Positions 55,531 to 64,000 of a DNA stretch of 64,000 bases are shown piece by piece. The notes under the pieces are model-generated. The model saw nothing but the letters and a program-made list of their open reading frames with translations. It was not told where the DNA came from and searched no databases. Every line of letters starts with the position of its first letter. Position 1 is the first letter of the stretch. Origin of the DNA: Leucobacter viscericola (GTDB lineage Bacteria; Actinomycetota; Actinomycetes; Actinomycetales; Microbacteriaceae); the NCBI RefSeq assembly GCF_011299575.1, contig NZ_CP049863.1, positions 3,472,001 through 3,536,000 of the forward strand, written 5' to 3'. Both the position numbers and the translations under genes were made by a program.

Positions 55531-55982
55531 AGGTGCGCATGCGTGCGGATCAGGCGGCTGCATTGTCCGTGGGAACCGAACTGGGCGCGAGCCTGCCACG
55601 TGCGATCTCACAGTCCGAGGTCGACCGCTTTGCGCAGACTACCGGGGACACGCAGTGGATTCACACCGATCCGCAGCGAGCGAGCGAGGGCCCCTACGGT
55701 GGCACCGTTCTTCACGGCTACCTGATCCTCTCCCTGCTGCCATCGCTCACCCGCGAGGTGATCGACTTCAGCGAACACGGTGCGGTGATCAACTACGGCT
55801 CAGAACGGGTGCGCTTTGTCGCGCCCGTTCGCGTAGGAGAACCGTTTATTGACACGCTGCGCCTTGCCGGGGTGCAAGCGCGCGAATCGGGGCGTCTTTT
55901 TATGCTTGACCACACCGTGACGGCCGCTGAGACCGGCGAGGTGCACTGTGTTGCCCGCACGCTGGCTCTCGTCACCGATTGA
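55527..55982 (+). CDS. MaoC-like hydratase/dehydratase
   Basis: 151 residues, single hot-dog fold. Hydratase motif QSEVDRFAQTTGDTQWIHTDP with Asp and His, then GTVLHGYLILSLLP. Would hydrate the enoyl-CoA made by the acyl-CoA dehydrogenase. Overlaps the SDR stop as ATGA. Convergent with the acyl-CoA synthetase gene, 33 bases apart. Confidence 0.88.
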   Translation: MKVRMRADQAAALSVGTELGASLPRAISQSEVDRFAQTTGDTQWIHTDPQRASEGPYGGTVLHGYLILSLLPSLTREVIDFSEHGAVINYGSERVRFVAPVRVGEPFIDTLRLAGVQARESGRLFMLDHTVTAAETGEVHCVARTLALVTD

Positions 55983-56015
55983 GATTCGGCGACGAAAGCT
56001 AGCGTGGGTTCGGGT

Positions 56016-57854
56016 CTAGGCCCCGGCCCGCTGCGTCTTGACGATCTCCGTTTGCGGGTTGTCGCCGTAGAGCTCAGCAATATCGCGCGAGAAGTCGCGA
56101 AGAATGTTGTCGCGCTTGATGCTCATTTTCGGGGTGAGGTGCCCGTTGGCCTCAACGAACTCCGTCGGCAAAATGACGAACTTGCGGATCGACTCGGCGC
56201 GCGACACGTACTTGTTTCCAAGGTCGATGGCGCTCTGCACCTCCGCGAGTACCTTCGGGTTCTTGGCCGCCTCGGTGATGGACATCGCGGGATCTTCGCC
56301 GTTGTTCTTCAGCCAGGCCGGGAGCATCTCGGGGTCGAGTGTAATGAGTGCCGCGATAAACGGTTTCTGGTCGCCGACGACCACCACCTGGCCGATGATG
56401 GTGTTCGAGCGAATCGGATCTTCGAGAGCCGCGGGGGAGACGTTCTTGCCGCCCGCCGTGACGATGATCTCTTTCTTGCGGCCCGTGATCGTGAGGTAGC
56501 CCTCGCTGTCGAGCGAGCCGAGGTCGCCGGTCTTGAAGAACCCGTCCTCGGTAAAGACAGCCTTTGTGGCCTCTGGATTGTTCCAGTACTCCTTGAAGAC
56601 GTCGATGCCCTTCACCTCGATCTCGCCGTCGGCGGCGATGCGTACGGTGTGACCCGGAAGCGGGGGGCCGACGGTGCCGATCTTGAAGTGATCGGGCAGG
56701 TTCACCGTGACAGGAGCGGTGGTCTCGGTGAGGCCGTAGCCCTCAAGAATCTTGACACCGAGACTGCGGTAGAAATGGCCGAGGTAATGGCTAAGGGGTG
56801 CGGATCCCGAAACCGCAAACTTCACACGTCCGCCGAGGCGAGCGCGCAGCTTCGAGTAGACCAGCTTGTCGAACACCTTGAACTTGATGCCGAGCATGAG
56901 CGGCACCTTGCCCTCGTCGAGCGCTTTGGAGTGGGCCACGGCAACCTTGGCTGCTGCCCGGAAGATATTGCCCTTGCCCTCGGCCTCAGTGTTCTGTTCG
57001 GCTGAGTTGTAGACCTTCTCGAACACACGCGGGACGGCGAGCAAAAAGGACGGCTTGAACGAGCCGAGCGAGGGGAGCAGCTTCGAGGTGTCGGGCTGGT
57101 GGCCAACGCGCACACCCCCGTGAACCGAAAGTACCGAGATGAAACGGGCGAATACGTGAGCGAGGGTCACAAAGAGCAGCGTCGACGCGCCCTCCTCCTG
57201 AACCACCTGGGAGAGGGCCGCGCCTGCGTTGCGGGAGAGATCAACGAAGTTTGAGTGGGTCAGTACGCAGCCCTTGGGGCGGCCGGTCGATCCTGACGTG
57301 TAGATGAGCGTGGCAGTGTCGCTGCCAACGGCAATGTTGCGGCGACGTTCGATCTCGTCATCGGCGATCTCGGTGCCACCCGCGACGAGGGTCTTGAGCG
57401 CATCTTCATCCATGCGCCAGGCGAGTTCGACCTTCGGGGCGTCCTCGCGAATCTCGGCGAGGCGTTCGGCGTGCTCAGCCGACTGGGTCAGAATGCCGCA
57501 GGCTCCCGAATCCTCAAGGATCCAGTGCAACTGCAGCGCGGAGGAGGTTTCGTAGACGGGCACCATGATGGCGCCGGCATAGAGAAGCGCGAAGTCTACG
57601 AGCGACCACTCGTAACTGGTCTTGCACATAAACGCGATGCGGTCACCGGGCTGCACACCCTCCGCCGCGAAGCCTTTTGCGAGTGCAATGACCTGTGCGC
57701 GAAACTCGGTAGCCGTAACATCGCTCCAGGAGTCGCCCGCTGGCACTGCAAAGATGACGCGATCGGGTGTTGCCTCGACTCGCTGCTCCAGTAGATCGGT
57801 GATGTTGTCTTCGGGGACAATCGGAATGAGAATCGATTTTTCTGACACATTCAT
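56016..57854 (-). CDS. Long-chain fatty acid-CoA ligase (FadD15 type)
   Basis: 612 residues. ATG 57854 has AAAGGAG upstream; an open frame reaches 57914. AMP-binding motif LIYTSGSTGRPKGCVLTHSNF, then GYGLTETTAPVTVN and KTGDLGSLDSEGYLTITGRKKE. Activates fatty acids as acyl-AMP then acyl-CoA. The position 5' of plsC, aroG and pknL matches fadD15 in M. tuberculosis, so it is likely to serve lipid synthesis or turnover in the membrane. Confidence 0.93.
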   Translation of the reverse strand: MNVSEKSILIPIVPEDNITDLLEQRVEATPDRVIFAVPAGDSWSDVTATEFRAQVIALAKGFAAEGVQPGDRIAFMCKTSYEWSLVDFALLYAGAIMVPVYETSSALQLHWILEDSGACGILTQSAEHAERLAEIREDAPKVELAWRMDEDALKTLVAGGTEIADDEIERRRNIAVGSDTATLIYTSGSTGRPKGCVLTHSNFVDLSRNAGAALSQVVQEEGASTLLFVTLAHVFARFISVLSVHGGVRVGHQPDTSKLLPSLGSFKPSFLLAVPRVFEKVYNSAEQNTEAEGKGNIFRAAAKVAVAHSKALDEGKVPLMLGIKFKVFDKLVYSKLRARLGGRVKFAVSGSAPLSHYLGHFYRSLGVKILEGYGLTETTAPVTVNLPDHFKIGTVGPPLPGHTVRIAADGEIEVKGIDVFKEYWNNPEATKAVFTEDGFFKTGDLGSLDSEGYLTITGRKKEIIVTAGGKNVSPAALEDPIRSNTIIGQVVVVGDQKPFIAALITLDPEMLPAWLKNNGEDPAMSITEAAKNPKVLAEVQSAIDLGNKYVSRAESIRKFVILPTEFVEANGHLTPKMSIKRDNILRDFSRDIAELYGDNPQTEIVKTQRAGA

Positions 57855-57998
57855 GGCAGCTCCTTTGATACCTCGTGTATCGAACGCGGGTGTGGAACTC
57901 CATTTCTCCAGCACCCCTTATTCCTTTCAGCATATAGGTATGCCTTGGGATCCTCAGGGATCACGCTATTCTGTTCTGAGTCGAGAGGAAACCACACC

Positions 57999-58676
57999 GT
58001 GTTGTACTGGTTTTTTAAGCACCTAGTCTTCGGGCCGCTGTTGAAAACGATCTACCGCCCGTGGGTGGAGGGATCCGAGAATCTTCCGGCGACGGGACCG
58101 GTGATTATTGTGGGAAACCACCTCTCTGTCATCGACTCTTTTTTTATGCCGCTGATGATCGATCGGCGTGTCTACTTTCTAGCGAAGAGTGATTACTTCA
58201 CGGGAAAGGGACTCAAGGGGTGGATCGTCAAGAACTTTATGCTCGCCGTCGGTCAGTTACCCATTGACCGATCCGGTGGCAAAGCGTCTGAGGCGTCTCT
58301 GAACACGGGTCTCAGCGTGCTGGATCGCGGCGAGGTGCTCGCGATCTACCCGGAGGGCACCCGCAGTCCCGACGCGCGGCTGTACCGGGGACGAACCGGA
58401 GTCGCCAGGCTTGTGCTGGAGTCTGGCGCGCAGGTGGTGCCGATCGTCATGATCGATACCGAAAAGGCGATGCCCATTGGGGCGAAGATCCCGAAGATTC
58501 GCCGCATTGGCACCGTGATTGGTGAACCCCTCGACTTCACTCGTTTTGCGGGCATGAGCGCCGACCGCTTTGTGCTGCGCAGCGTGACCGACGAGATCAT
58601 GCTCGAGATTCAGAAGCTGAGCGGCCAGCAGTACGTTGACGTGTATGCGTCGAGTGTGCGCAAGCCCTCGGCGTAA
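57999..58676 (+). CDS. plsC: 1-acyl-glycerol-3-phosphate acyltransferase (PlsC family)
   Basis: 225 residues. Acyl-transfer motif NHLSVIDSFF (H-x4-D) and YPEGTRSPDARLYRGRTG. GTG 57999 after GAGAGGAAA; the open frame reaches 57945. Makes phosphatidic acid or related lipids. Divergent from the acyl-CoA ligase; its acyl donors could come from it. Confidence 0.9.
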   Translation: MLYWFFKHLVFGPLLKTIYRPWVEGSENLPATGPVIIVGNHLSVIDSFFMPLMIDRRVYFLAKSDYFTGKGLKGWIVKNFMLAVGQLPIDRSGGKASEASLNTGLSVLDRGEVLAIYPEGTRSPDARLYRGRTGVARLVLESGAQVVPIVMIDTEKAMPIGAKIPKIRRIGTVIGEPLDFTRFAGMSADRFVLRSVTDEIMLEIQKLSGQQYVDVYASSVRKPSA

Positions 58677-58761
58677 TCTGGCAGCGGTTCTCACCGCCCT
58701 TCGCTAGGCTAGAAGACTGTTGCGTCGAGCACGGCGTGGCTACACGATGTAAAGGACCACG

Positions 58762-60138
58762 GTGGTGAGTGTGACTCAGACACACGGAATTGATGCCCGT
58801 CTTGTGAACGAGGGGCTCGACGCCTATCGTGCACTCGAGGCGAAGCAGCAGCCACAGTGGCCAGACCTAGCCGCGGTGCAGAAGGTATCCGAAGAGCTTT
58901 CGTCGCAGCCGCCCCTCGTGTTTGCCGGTGAAGCGGATCAGCTTCGCGCCAGGCTTGCCGCCGCCGCTCGCGGCGAGGCATTCCTGCTGCAGGGTGGGGA
59001 CTGCGCCGAGACCTTCGAGGCCGCGACAGCCGACAAGATTCGGGATCGGGTCAAAACCCTGCTGCAGATGGCGGTTGTGCTGACCTACGGCGCTTCGATG
59101 CCGGTTATTAAAGTTGGGCGCATGGCAGGCCAGTTCGCCAAGCCGCGCTCGAGTGACACCGAAACTCGCGACGGCGTGACGCTGCCCGCGTACCGCGGTG
59201 ACCTCGTGAACGGCTACGACTTCACCCCTGAGTCACGCGCAGTGGACCCGAACCGTCTCACCCGTGGCTACCACGTCTCGGCGTCAACGCTGAACCTCAT
59301 CCGTGCGTTCACGCAGGGTGGCTTCGCCGATCTGCGCCAGGTGCACGAGTGGAACAAGGGCTTCGTGCGCACCCCAGCGAACCAGCGCTACGAGTCGCTC
59401 GCCGCTGAGATCGATCGCGCCCTCAAATTCATGGAAGCCTGCGGTGTGGATCACACCGCGCTCACGCAGACCGAGTTCTACGTGAGCCACGAGGCGCTTC
59501 TGCTCGACTACGAACGCCCGCTGGTGCGCATCGACTCGCGCACGGGGCTGCCTTACGGCACCTCCGGCCATATGCTCTGGATCGGGGAGCGCACGCGCGA
59601 CCTCGACGGCGCGCACGTTGAGCTGCTGTCGCGACTCCGCAACCCGATCGGCGTGAAGCTCGGGCCGACGGCCTCGGTCGACGATGCTCTCCGCCTGATC
59701 GAAAAGCTCGACCCCGAGCGCGAGCCCGGTCGCCTGACCTTCATCACCCGCATGGGTGCTGGCAAGATCCGCGACGTGCTGCCGGGCCTGCTCGAGGGCG
59801 TGCGCGATTCTGGCGCGCAGCCGCTCTGGATCACCGACCCCATGCACGGCAACGGCATCACCACCGAAACCGGTTACAAGACCCGCCGCTTCGACGACGT
59901 GATGGACGAACTGCGCGGCTTCTTTGAGGCCCACCGCGAGGTTGGTACGTTCCCCGGTGGCATCCACGTGGAACTCACCGGTGACGACGTGACCGAGTGC
60001 CTTGGCGGTTCAGAGAACATTGATGAGGCAACCCTGGCGACCCGCTACGAATCGCTCTGCGATCCTCGCCTCAACCACCGCCAGTCCCTGGAGCTTGCGT
60101 TCCAGGTGGCGGAAGAGCTGAAGAAGCTCAAGCACTAG
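58762..60138 (+). CDS. aroG: Class II DAHP synthase
   Basis: 458 residues. First step of aromatic amino-acid synthesis from phosphoenolpyruvate and erythrose-4-phosphate. Class II marks: LQGGDCAETFEA, KVGRMAGQFAKPRS, ITRMGAGKIRDVLPG, DPMHGNG. Start GTG 58762 or GTG 58765 (AAAGGA upstream fits the second). Same order as Rv2178c-Rv2176 around pknL. Convergent with pknL. Confidence 0.95.
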   Translation: MVSVTQTHGIDARLVNEGLDAYRALEAKQQPQWPDLAAVQKVSEELSSQPPLVFAGEADQLRARLAAAARGEAFLLQGGDCAETFEAATADKIRDRVKTLLQMAVVLTYGASMPVIKVGRMAGQFAKPRSSDTETRDGVTLPAYRGDLVNGYDFTPESRAVDPNRLTRGYHVSASTLNLIRAFTQGGFADLRQVHEWNKGFVRTPANQRYESLAAEIDRALKFMEACGVDHTALTQTEFYVSHEALLLDYERPLVRIDSRTGLPYGTSGHMLWIGERTRDLDGAHVELLSRLRNPIGVKLGPTASVDDALRLIEKLDPEREPGRLTFITRMGAGKIRDVLPGLLEGVRDSGAQPLWITDPMHGNGITTETGYKTRRFDDVMDELRGFFEAHREVGTFPGGIHVELTGDDVTECLGGSENIDEATLATRYESLCDPRLNHRQSLELAFQVAEELKKLKH

Positions 60139-60150
60139 TCGAGCTACACG

Positions 60151-60207
60151 TCTCGACGAGAACCTATCCGAAATGATGGCTTCTCGACGAAACGATGGCT
60201 TTTCGGA
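60151..60207. terminator. Repeat-containing hairpin between aroG and pknL
   Basis: TCTCGACGA at 60151 and 60182, GATGGCTT at 60175 and 60194; CCGAAA (60168-60173) pairs TTTCGG (60201-60206). Direct repeats inside a hairpin between convergent genes. Confidence 0.45.
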
Positions 60208-60224
60208 GTGGTGGTTGAACGCAG

Positions 60225-62156
60225 CTACAGCTTGAGGGTGCTCTTTACGCTGATCTCCGTGCCAGCGGGAACCTTTTCGCCGGCGGCGGGTTTCGTTTCG
60301 GTGGCCGTGGCCAAAACGCGGAGGGCGTCAGGAACGAGGGTCGTGGGTGAGAACCCCGCGTTGGTGAGGGCGTCCATGGCCTCCTGCAGACCCATGCCAG
60401 ACACGTCAGGAATCTCGAAGAGTTCGGGGCCGAGCGAAACCTGCAGACCGACCGAGTCGCCTGGCCGCACGGGGTCCGTGTTCAACACGAGAGAGATGAC
60501 GGCACCCTCTGGCACGTCGTCGCTGTGCGCTTCGCTGCCGAGGGCAGGATCAACGGTGAGCTCACTCTTGGTGAGCGCGTCGGTCGCCTGCTTGACCTTC
60601 ATGCCGGCAACGTCGGGCACACTGCCCGCCGAAACGACAAAATCGACCGCGCCCTGTTCTGCGTAGGTATCGCCAAGTGGTTCACCGTCGCTACCAAGAG
60701 CCGCGAGCACAACGTTGGCGTCGTCATCAGAGAAGCGTTTTTCAGTGATCTTGCCGAAGGTGAAGCCCGCGCCAATGACGGCTGCCTTCGCCTCGTCAAC
60801 AGTGAGCCCGACCATCGTGGGAACCGGCTTCTGCGCGGGGCCGGTCGACTTGCAGAGTTCCACGGTCGCACCACGATCAAGTCGAGTGCCGGCCTCGGGC
60901 TTCGTGGAAGCCACCTTGCCGACCGGGATCTTGAGGCTTGAGCACTCGGTCACGCTTGCCTCAAGCGAGTGCTCCGTGAGGGCAGCGCGGGCCTCATCCA
61001 CCGAATTTCCTACAAGGCTTGGGACGCTTGCCTGCGAACCAGGACCCTGCCCGAACCACCAGCCGATCCCGCCCGCTGTCACAACGAGCACAGCGACAAT
61101 AAGCGCTGCGATCCGCCCACGTGCCCTGCGACGCTGCGCGGCGGTTGCGGCTGCCGTGAGCGTCGAGGGCGACTCGCTGTCGCGATCCTGAGAGGAGCTG
61201 GTCGGATCAATGCCCGCGGCCAACAAATCCTGTTGCGCTTCATCCAAGACCGTGGTTGAGGGGGTAAGCACGGTGGTCGCTTCGAGCGGTGCGAGCACCC
61301 GAGTGGCTTGCACAGGGGCGCCGTGACGCAGCGCGGTGAGGTACTCGAGAGCCTCGCCGGCGTCCCTTGGGCGGTTATCGGGTTCGCGCTGGGTCGTCCA
61401 CCGCACGAGCTCATCGAGCTCGGGAGGAGTTTCTGGGTTTTTGAGCGACGGGACCGGAACCTCTGAGTGGGCGTGCTGGTACGCGATCTGCATAGGCTGC
61501 TCGCCCGTGAATGGCTGAGTGCCAGTGAGCATCTCGTACAGCATCACACCGAAGGCGTAGAGGTCACTGCGGGCATCGGCGACCCCGCGAGTCACAAGCT
61601 CGGGGGAGAGATAGGCAATTGTTCCGAGGAGCGCCTGGCCGGTTGTGGTGTTGGCGGAAACTGCGCGGGCGAGGCCAAAATCACCGAGTTTAATGCGGCC
61701 GTCGTCGGCGAGCATCACGTTTTCGGGCTTCAGATCGCGGTGCACAATGCCGGCGTGGTGGGCCGCGGAGAGCCCTGCCAGCACTGCCTCGCCGACCTCG
61801 AGCGTCTGCTCGATGGTGAGCCGCTTTTGCTGCTTGAGGAGATCACGCAGCGTGATGCTCGGGAGGTACTCCATCACCAGGTAGGTGCGCCCGAGATCTT
61901 GCCCCTGGTCGAACACATTCACCAGGTTGGGGTGGGAGAGGCGGGCTGCGCTGCGAGCTTCTTGCTCGAAGCGTCTCGTGAAGTTGTCGTCTTCAGCGAG
62001 GTGCTCGTGCATCACCTTGACGGCAACGCGGCGTTCGAGTCTGAGATCGTTTGCGAGGTAGACCATGGCCATGCCGCCGCGAGCGATGCGTGAGCGAATC
62101 ACGTATCGCTCGTCAAGCGTCTGCCCGATGAGCGGGTCGGAAGGCACGGAGGTCAC
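60225..62156 (-). CDS. pknL: Ser/Thr protein kinase with PASTA domains (PknL type)
   Basis: 643 residues. Kinase domain about 10-275: catalytic Lys47, HRDLKPEN with Asp141, DFG at 159-161, activation loop with several threonines. One membrane helix at about 345-367, then about four PASTA repeats to the C-terminus that would bind peptidoglycan or its precursors outside. Corynebacterial PknL also has PASTA repeats; mycobacterial PknL does not. GTG 62156 lies 6 bases after TAAACT, so the mRNA is likely leaderless. Neighbour Rv2175c-like gene encodes the known PknL substrate type. Confidence 0.95.
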   Translation of the reverse strand: MTSVPSDPLIGQTLDERYVIRSRIARGGMAMVYLANDLRLERRVAVKVMHEHLAEDDNFTRRFEQEARSAARLSHPNLVNVFDQGQDLGRTYLVMEYLPSITLRDLLKQQKRLTIEQTLEVGEAVLAGLSAAHHAGIVHRDLKPENVMLADDGRIKLGDFGLARAVSANTTTGQALLGTIAYLSPELVTRGVADARSDLYAFGVMLYEMLTGTQPFTGEQPMQIAYQHAHSEVPVPSLKNPETPPELDELVRWTTQREPDNRPRDAGEALEYLTALRHGAPVQATRVLAPLEATTVLTPSTTVLDEAQQDLLAAGIDPTSSSQDRDSESPSTLTAAATAAQRRRARGRIAALIVAVLVVTAGGIGWWFGQGPGSQASVPSLVGNSVDEARAALTEHSLEASVTECSSLKIPVGKVASTKPEAGTRLDRGATVELCKSTGPAQKPVPTMVGLTVDEAKAAVIGAGFTFGKITEKRFSDDDANVVLAALGSDGEPLGDTYAEQGAVDFVVSAGSVPDVAGMKVKQATDALTKSELTVDPALGSEAHSDDVPEGAVISLVLNTDPVRPGDSVGLQVSLGPELFEIPDVSGMGLQEAMDALTNAGFSPTTLVPDALRVLATATETKPAAGEKVPAGTEISVKSTLKL

Positions 62157-62162
62157 ACCGAG

Positions 62163-62168
62163 AGTTTA
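62163..62168 (-). promoter_or_regulatory. -10 element of pknL (leaderless)
   Basis: TAAACT, 6 bases before the GTG start on the minus strand. Confidence 0.5.
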
Positions 62169-62250
62169 CGGAACATCTGAGGAGCGAAGCCGTACGCGCG
62201 CCGGATGGCCGAAGATTGCGCTCGCGCGAGGTCACTGGCAAAGTTAAGGT

Positions 62251-62598
62251 GTGTCCGAGAAATCAACGCCCGAAACTGTTTATCTGACTATCCCTGATCT
62301 GGTTGAGCGGCTAGATCTCGCCCCCGGAAAGATCCACCGGTTAATTGAAGATTCCTACCTCGCTGCGGTTCGAGTCGATGGGGTGCTGAAAGTTCCCGCA
62401 GAATTTGTGCAGGGCAACGAGCCGTTGCCTCCGCTTCGCGGCACGCTGCTGGCACTGCTCGATGCTGGGTACTCCAACGAGGAAGCCGTTGCCTGGGTCT
62501 TTGATATCAATGAGGAGCTCGGTGAGCGCCCCATTGATTCATTGATGGCGGGTCGTAAGAGCGCGGTGCGCCGCGCGACGCAGTCGCTCGCGTTTTAG
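62251..62598 (+). CDS. Rv2175c-like small DNA-binding protein
   Basis: 115 residues. Weak helix-turn-helix (VERLDLAPGKIHRLIEDSYL) then VPAEFV and a C-terminal helical part with VAWVFDINEELGERPIDSLMAG. This matches the Rv2175c family, a DNA-binding protein phosphorylated by PknL in M. tuberculosis and encoded beside it. GTG 62251, no clear Shine-Dalgarno. Divergent from pknL, 94 bases apart. Confidence 0.85.
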   Translation: MSEKSTPETVYLTIPDLVERLDLAPGKIHRLIEDSYLAAVRVDGVLKVPAEFVQGNEPLPPLRGTLLALLDAGYSNEEAVAWVFDINEELGERPIDSLMAGRKSAVRRATQSLAF

Positions 62599-62604
62599 CT
62601 AAAG

Positions 62605-63705
62605 CTACGCGCTCCGACGCGCCGCCCGCTCCGCAAGCTGCGTGAGCGACGCGACCGCGTCGGGGCGAAGTGGTGCCCCGTTTACCGCTGCCGTCGAGCG
62701 GGCGATGTTTCGCGAGATCATGCCCTCGACCTGATCGACGGCACCACTCTCGCGAATCGAACGCTGCAGAATGGCAATCTGGCTGGGGTCCAGGTCGGTT
62801 CCCAGCAGATCATCAAAGATGCGCCGGTGAGTTGTCGGCAGGTTCTCTCGAGCGAGTGTCACCAGAACCGTGCGTTTGCCCTCTGCCAGGTCGTCGCCGC
62901 TCGGTTTGCCGGTGACCTCTTCATCGCCAAAAACCCCGAGCAGATCATCACGCAGCTGGAAGGCAACACCAACGGGAAGCCCAAAGCTGCTAAGTGCGGT
63001 CTCCTGTGCCTCGTTCGCCCCGGCCAGCGCCGAGCCGATCAGCAGTGGGGCCTCCACGCTGTATTTCGCTGACTTGTAAACGAGCACCCTGGTCGATCGC
63101 TCCAGCTGCTCAGCGTGCTCGGCAAACACGGGCTGCTGCTCTTCCAGCACGTCAAGGTACTGCCCCAGGGCGACCTCGCTGCGCATGCGATTGAAGTGAG
63201 CACGCGCTGCGCGGGCGGCGGCGCGATCGGTCACTGCATCACAGGCCGCCTGCATGAGTTCGTCGGCCCACGACTGCAACAGGTCGCCAAGCAAGATGGC
63301 TCCCGCGAGTCCAAAGTGCTCAGAGGCTCCGCGCCAGCCGTGCTGCTGGTGCATGGCGGAGAAAAGGCGGTGGGTGGACGGGCGGCCGCGCCTCGTGTCG
63401 GAACGGTCGATGAGATCGTCGTGGATCAGCGCAGCGGCGTGGAACAGCTCAAGCGCGCAGGCAGCGTCAAGAACCGCACCAAATTCTGGGGTGACCTCTC
63501 CGGCTAGGTCGAGAGGCTTTACGGCCCGGTAACCGAGAGTGGCAAACTGAGCGCGGAATCGCTTGCCGCCCGAGAGGAATCCGAGTGCCTCATCGAGAAG
63601 GGGCTCAGTATCGCGGCCGAGTGGTTCAAGGTTGCGCCGGTGGTTCGAGAGGGTATCGGAGATCCGCTCCTGAATAAGGCCTGCGAGTCGTGTCGTTTCG
63701 TGCAC
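62605..63705 (-). CDS. Polyprenyl (geranylgeranyl-type) diphosphate synthase
   Basis: 366 residues. First Asp-rich motif IHDDLIDRSDTRRGRP; second region LRDDLLGVFGDEEVTGKP. Condenses isopentenyl diphosphate to make C20 or longer allylic diphosphates for carotenoids or quinones; chain length not set from sequence. GTG 63705 lies 6 bases after TAGGCT and looks leaderless. Corresponds to idsA2 by position. Confidence 0.9.
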   Translation of the reverse strand: MHETTRLAGLIQERISDTLSNHRRNLEPLGRDTEPLLDEALGFLSGGKRFRAQFATLGYRAVKPLDLAGEVTPEFGAVLDAACALELFHAAALIHDDLIDRSDTRRGRPSTHRLFSAMHQQHGWRGASEHFGLAGAILLGDLLQSWADELMQAACDAVTDRAAARAARAHFNRMRSEVALGQYLDVLEEQQPVFAEHAEQLERSTRVLVYKSAKYSVEAPLLIGSALAGANEAQETALSSFGLPVGVAFQLRDDLLGVFGDEEVTGKPSGDDLAEGKRTVLVTLARENLPTTHRRIFDDLLGTDLDPSQIAILQRSIRESGAVDQVEGMISRNIARSTAAVNGAPLRPDAVASLTQLAERAARRSA

Positions 63706-63711
63706 GCAACT

Positions 63712-63717
63712 AGCCTA
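63712..63717 (-). promoter_or_regulatory. -10 element of the polyprenyl synthase gene
   Basis: TAGGCT on the minus strand, 6 bases before the GTG start. Confidence 0.45.
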
Positions 63718-63778
63718 GCCGTGGTGGGGCAGCGTAGACTGTTGTGACATCAGGATCCATCGACCGCAGGAGGGTGTT

Positions 63779-64000
63779 ATGGCTCTGTCAGAGCACGAAC
63801 AGCGGCTGCTGGACGAAATGGAACGTGGTTTCTATCGCAGCGAAGCTGACGTTATGCAGACCGCTTCCGTGCGTCGCACTCGTACAAATTACCGTTCACT
63901 CGTGTTGGGCATCGTTGTTTGCATCGTCGGCATCGGCGTGCTGATCGGCGGAGTTGCTGCCCAACAGCTATGGCTGGGGCTAATCGGCTTTGCCGCCATG
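63779..64000 (+). CDS. DUF3040 membrane protein, 3' end outside window
   Basis: 74 codons visible, no stop. ATG 63779 follows AGGAGGG. Begins MALSEHEQRLLDEMER, the DUF3040 signature, then two hydrophobic segments at about residues 42-74. This small actinobacterial membrane family usually sits shortly before mraZ and the division cluster. A TAGACT box at 63735-63740 may be its -10. Confidence 0.88.
   Translation, partial: MALSEHEQRLLDEMERGFYRSEADVMQTASVRRTRTNYRSLVLGIVVCIVGIGVLIGGVAAQQLWLGLIGFAAM

Noticed and set aside
56004..57005. 333-codon frame opposite the acyl-CoA ligase
   Set aside because: Shadow of the AMP-binding enzyme on the minus strand.

Overview
The window is high-GC DNA from an actinobacterium, most likely a Microbacteriaceae member close to Leucobacter. 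The 16S gene at 22369-23893 reads like Leucobacter 16S from memory. Other support is the lack of tRNA genes in the 16S-23S spacer, a large extra helix region in 23S, a GarA/FtsR/MerR cluster, a class II DAHP synthase, a PASTA kinase (PknL type) and a RamB-type regulator. No CRISPR array, prophage, transposase or tRNA gene was seen, so this looks mostly like core chromosome.

Layout. 1-6105: surface block with the 3' end of a secreted protein carrying three 66-residue SLH-like repeats, then an ECF-like sigma factor fused to its own zinc-finger anti-sigma/membrane/extracellular part, translationally coupled to a 1256-residue exported Ig-like protein. 6146-10741: alcohol/aldehyde oxidation module (GAF regulator, ExaC-type aldehyde dehydrogenase, Zn alcohol dehydrogenase, DUF779). 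10789-18557: rlmN, a DHA2 exporter with a symmetric four-copy repeat upstream, a class V aminotransferase, a LysR regulator, a second MFS protein whose frame runs into gltX, and gltX. 18610-21659: FAD oxidoreductase, queuosine-precursor transporter (YhhQ) and tgt. 21660-27777: a complete 16S-23S-5S operon with two candidate promoters, leader hairpins and terminator.

27877-34284: six-gene Mrp Na+/H+ antiporter operon (A+B fused, C, D, E, F, G). 34290-38558: a minus-strand operon of a YbjN protein, an HSP90-family ATPase and a helical-repeat protein. 38710-42071: malate synthase divergent from a RamB-type regulator. 42168-44907: FHA protein (GarA type), FtsR, a second MerR and a solo ParA. 45075-48973: pyruvate carboxylase followed closely by peptide deformylase. 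49013-55982: probable acyl-CoA degradation cluster (MFS transporter, class III CoA-transferase, acyl-CoA dehydrogenase, LysR, SDR, MaoC). 56016-64000: acyl-CoA synthetase, PlsC, AroG, PknL, its small HTH neighbour, a polyprenyl synthase and the start of a DUF3040 gene. This order follows the fadD15-plsC-aroG-pknL-Rv2175c-idsA2 region of Mycobacterium tuberculosis, so the mraZ/dcw division cluster may lie just beyond the right edge.

Several genes (MFS 12177-13553, LysR 14831, gltX, parA, pknL, polyprenyl synthase) have a TANNNT hexamer only 6-7 bases before an ATG or GTG start and no Shine-Dalgarno, which suggests leaderless mRNAs. The candidates for something undescribed are the sigma/anti-sigma fusion with its overlapping 16-codon leader ORF and giant exported partner, the HSP90-YbjN-repeat-protein operon, and the symmetric four-site element at 13613-13688.
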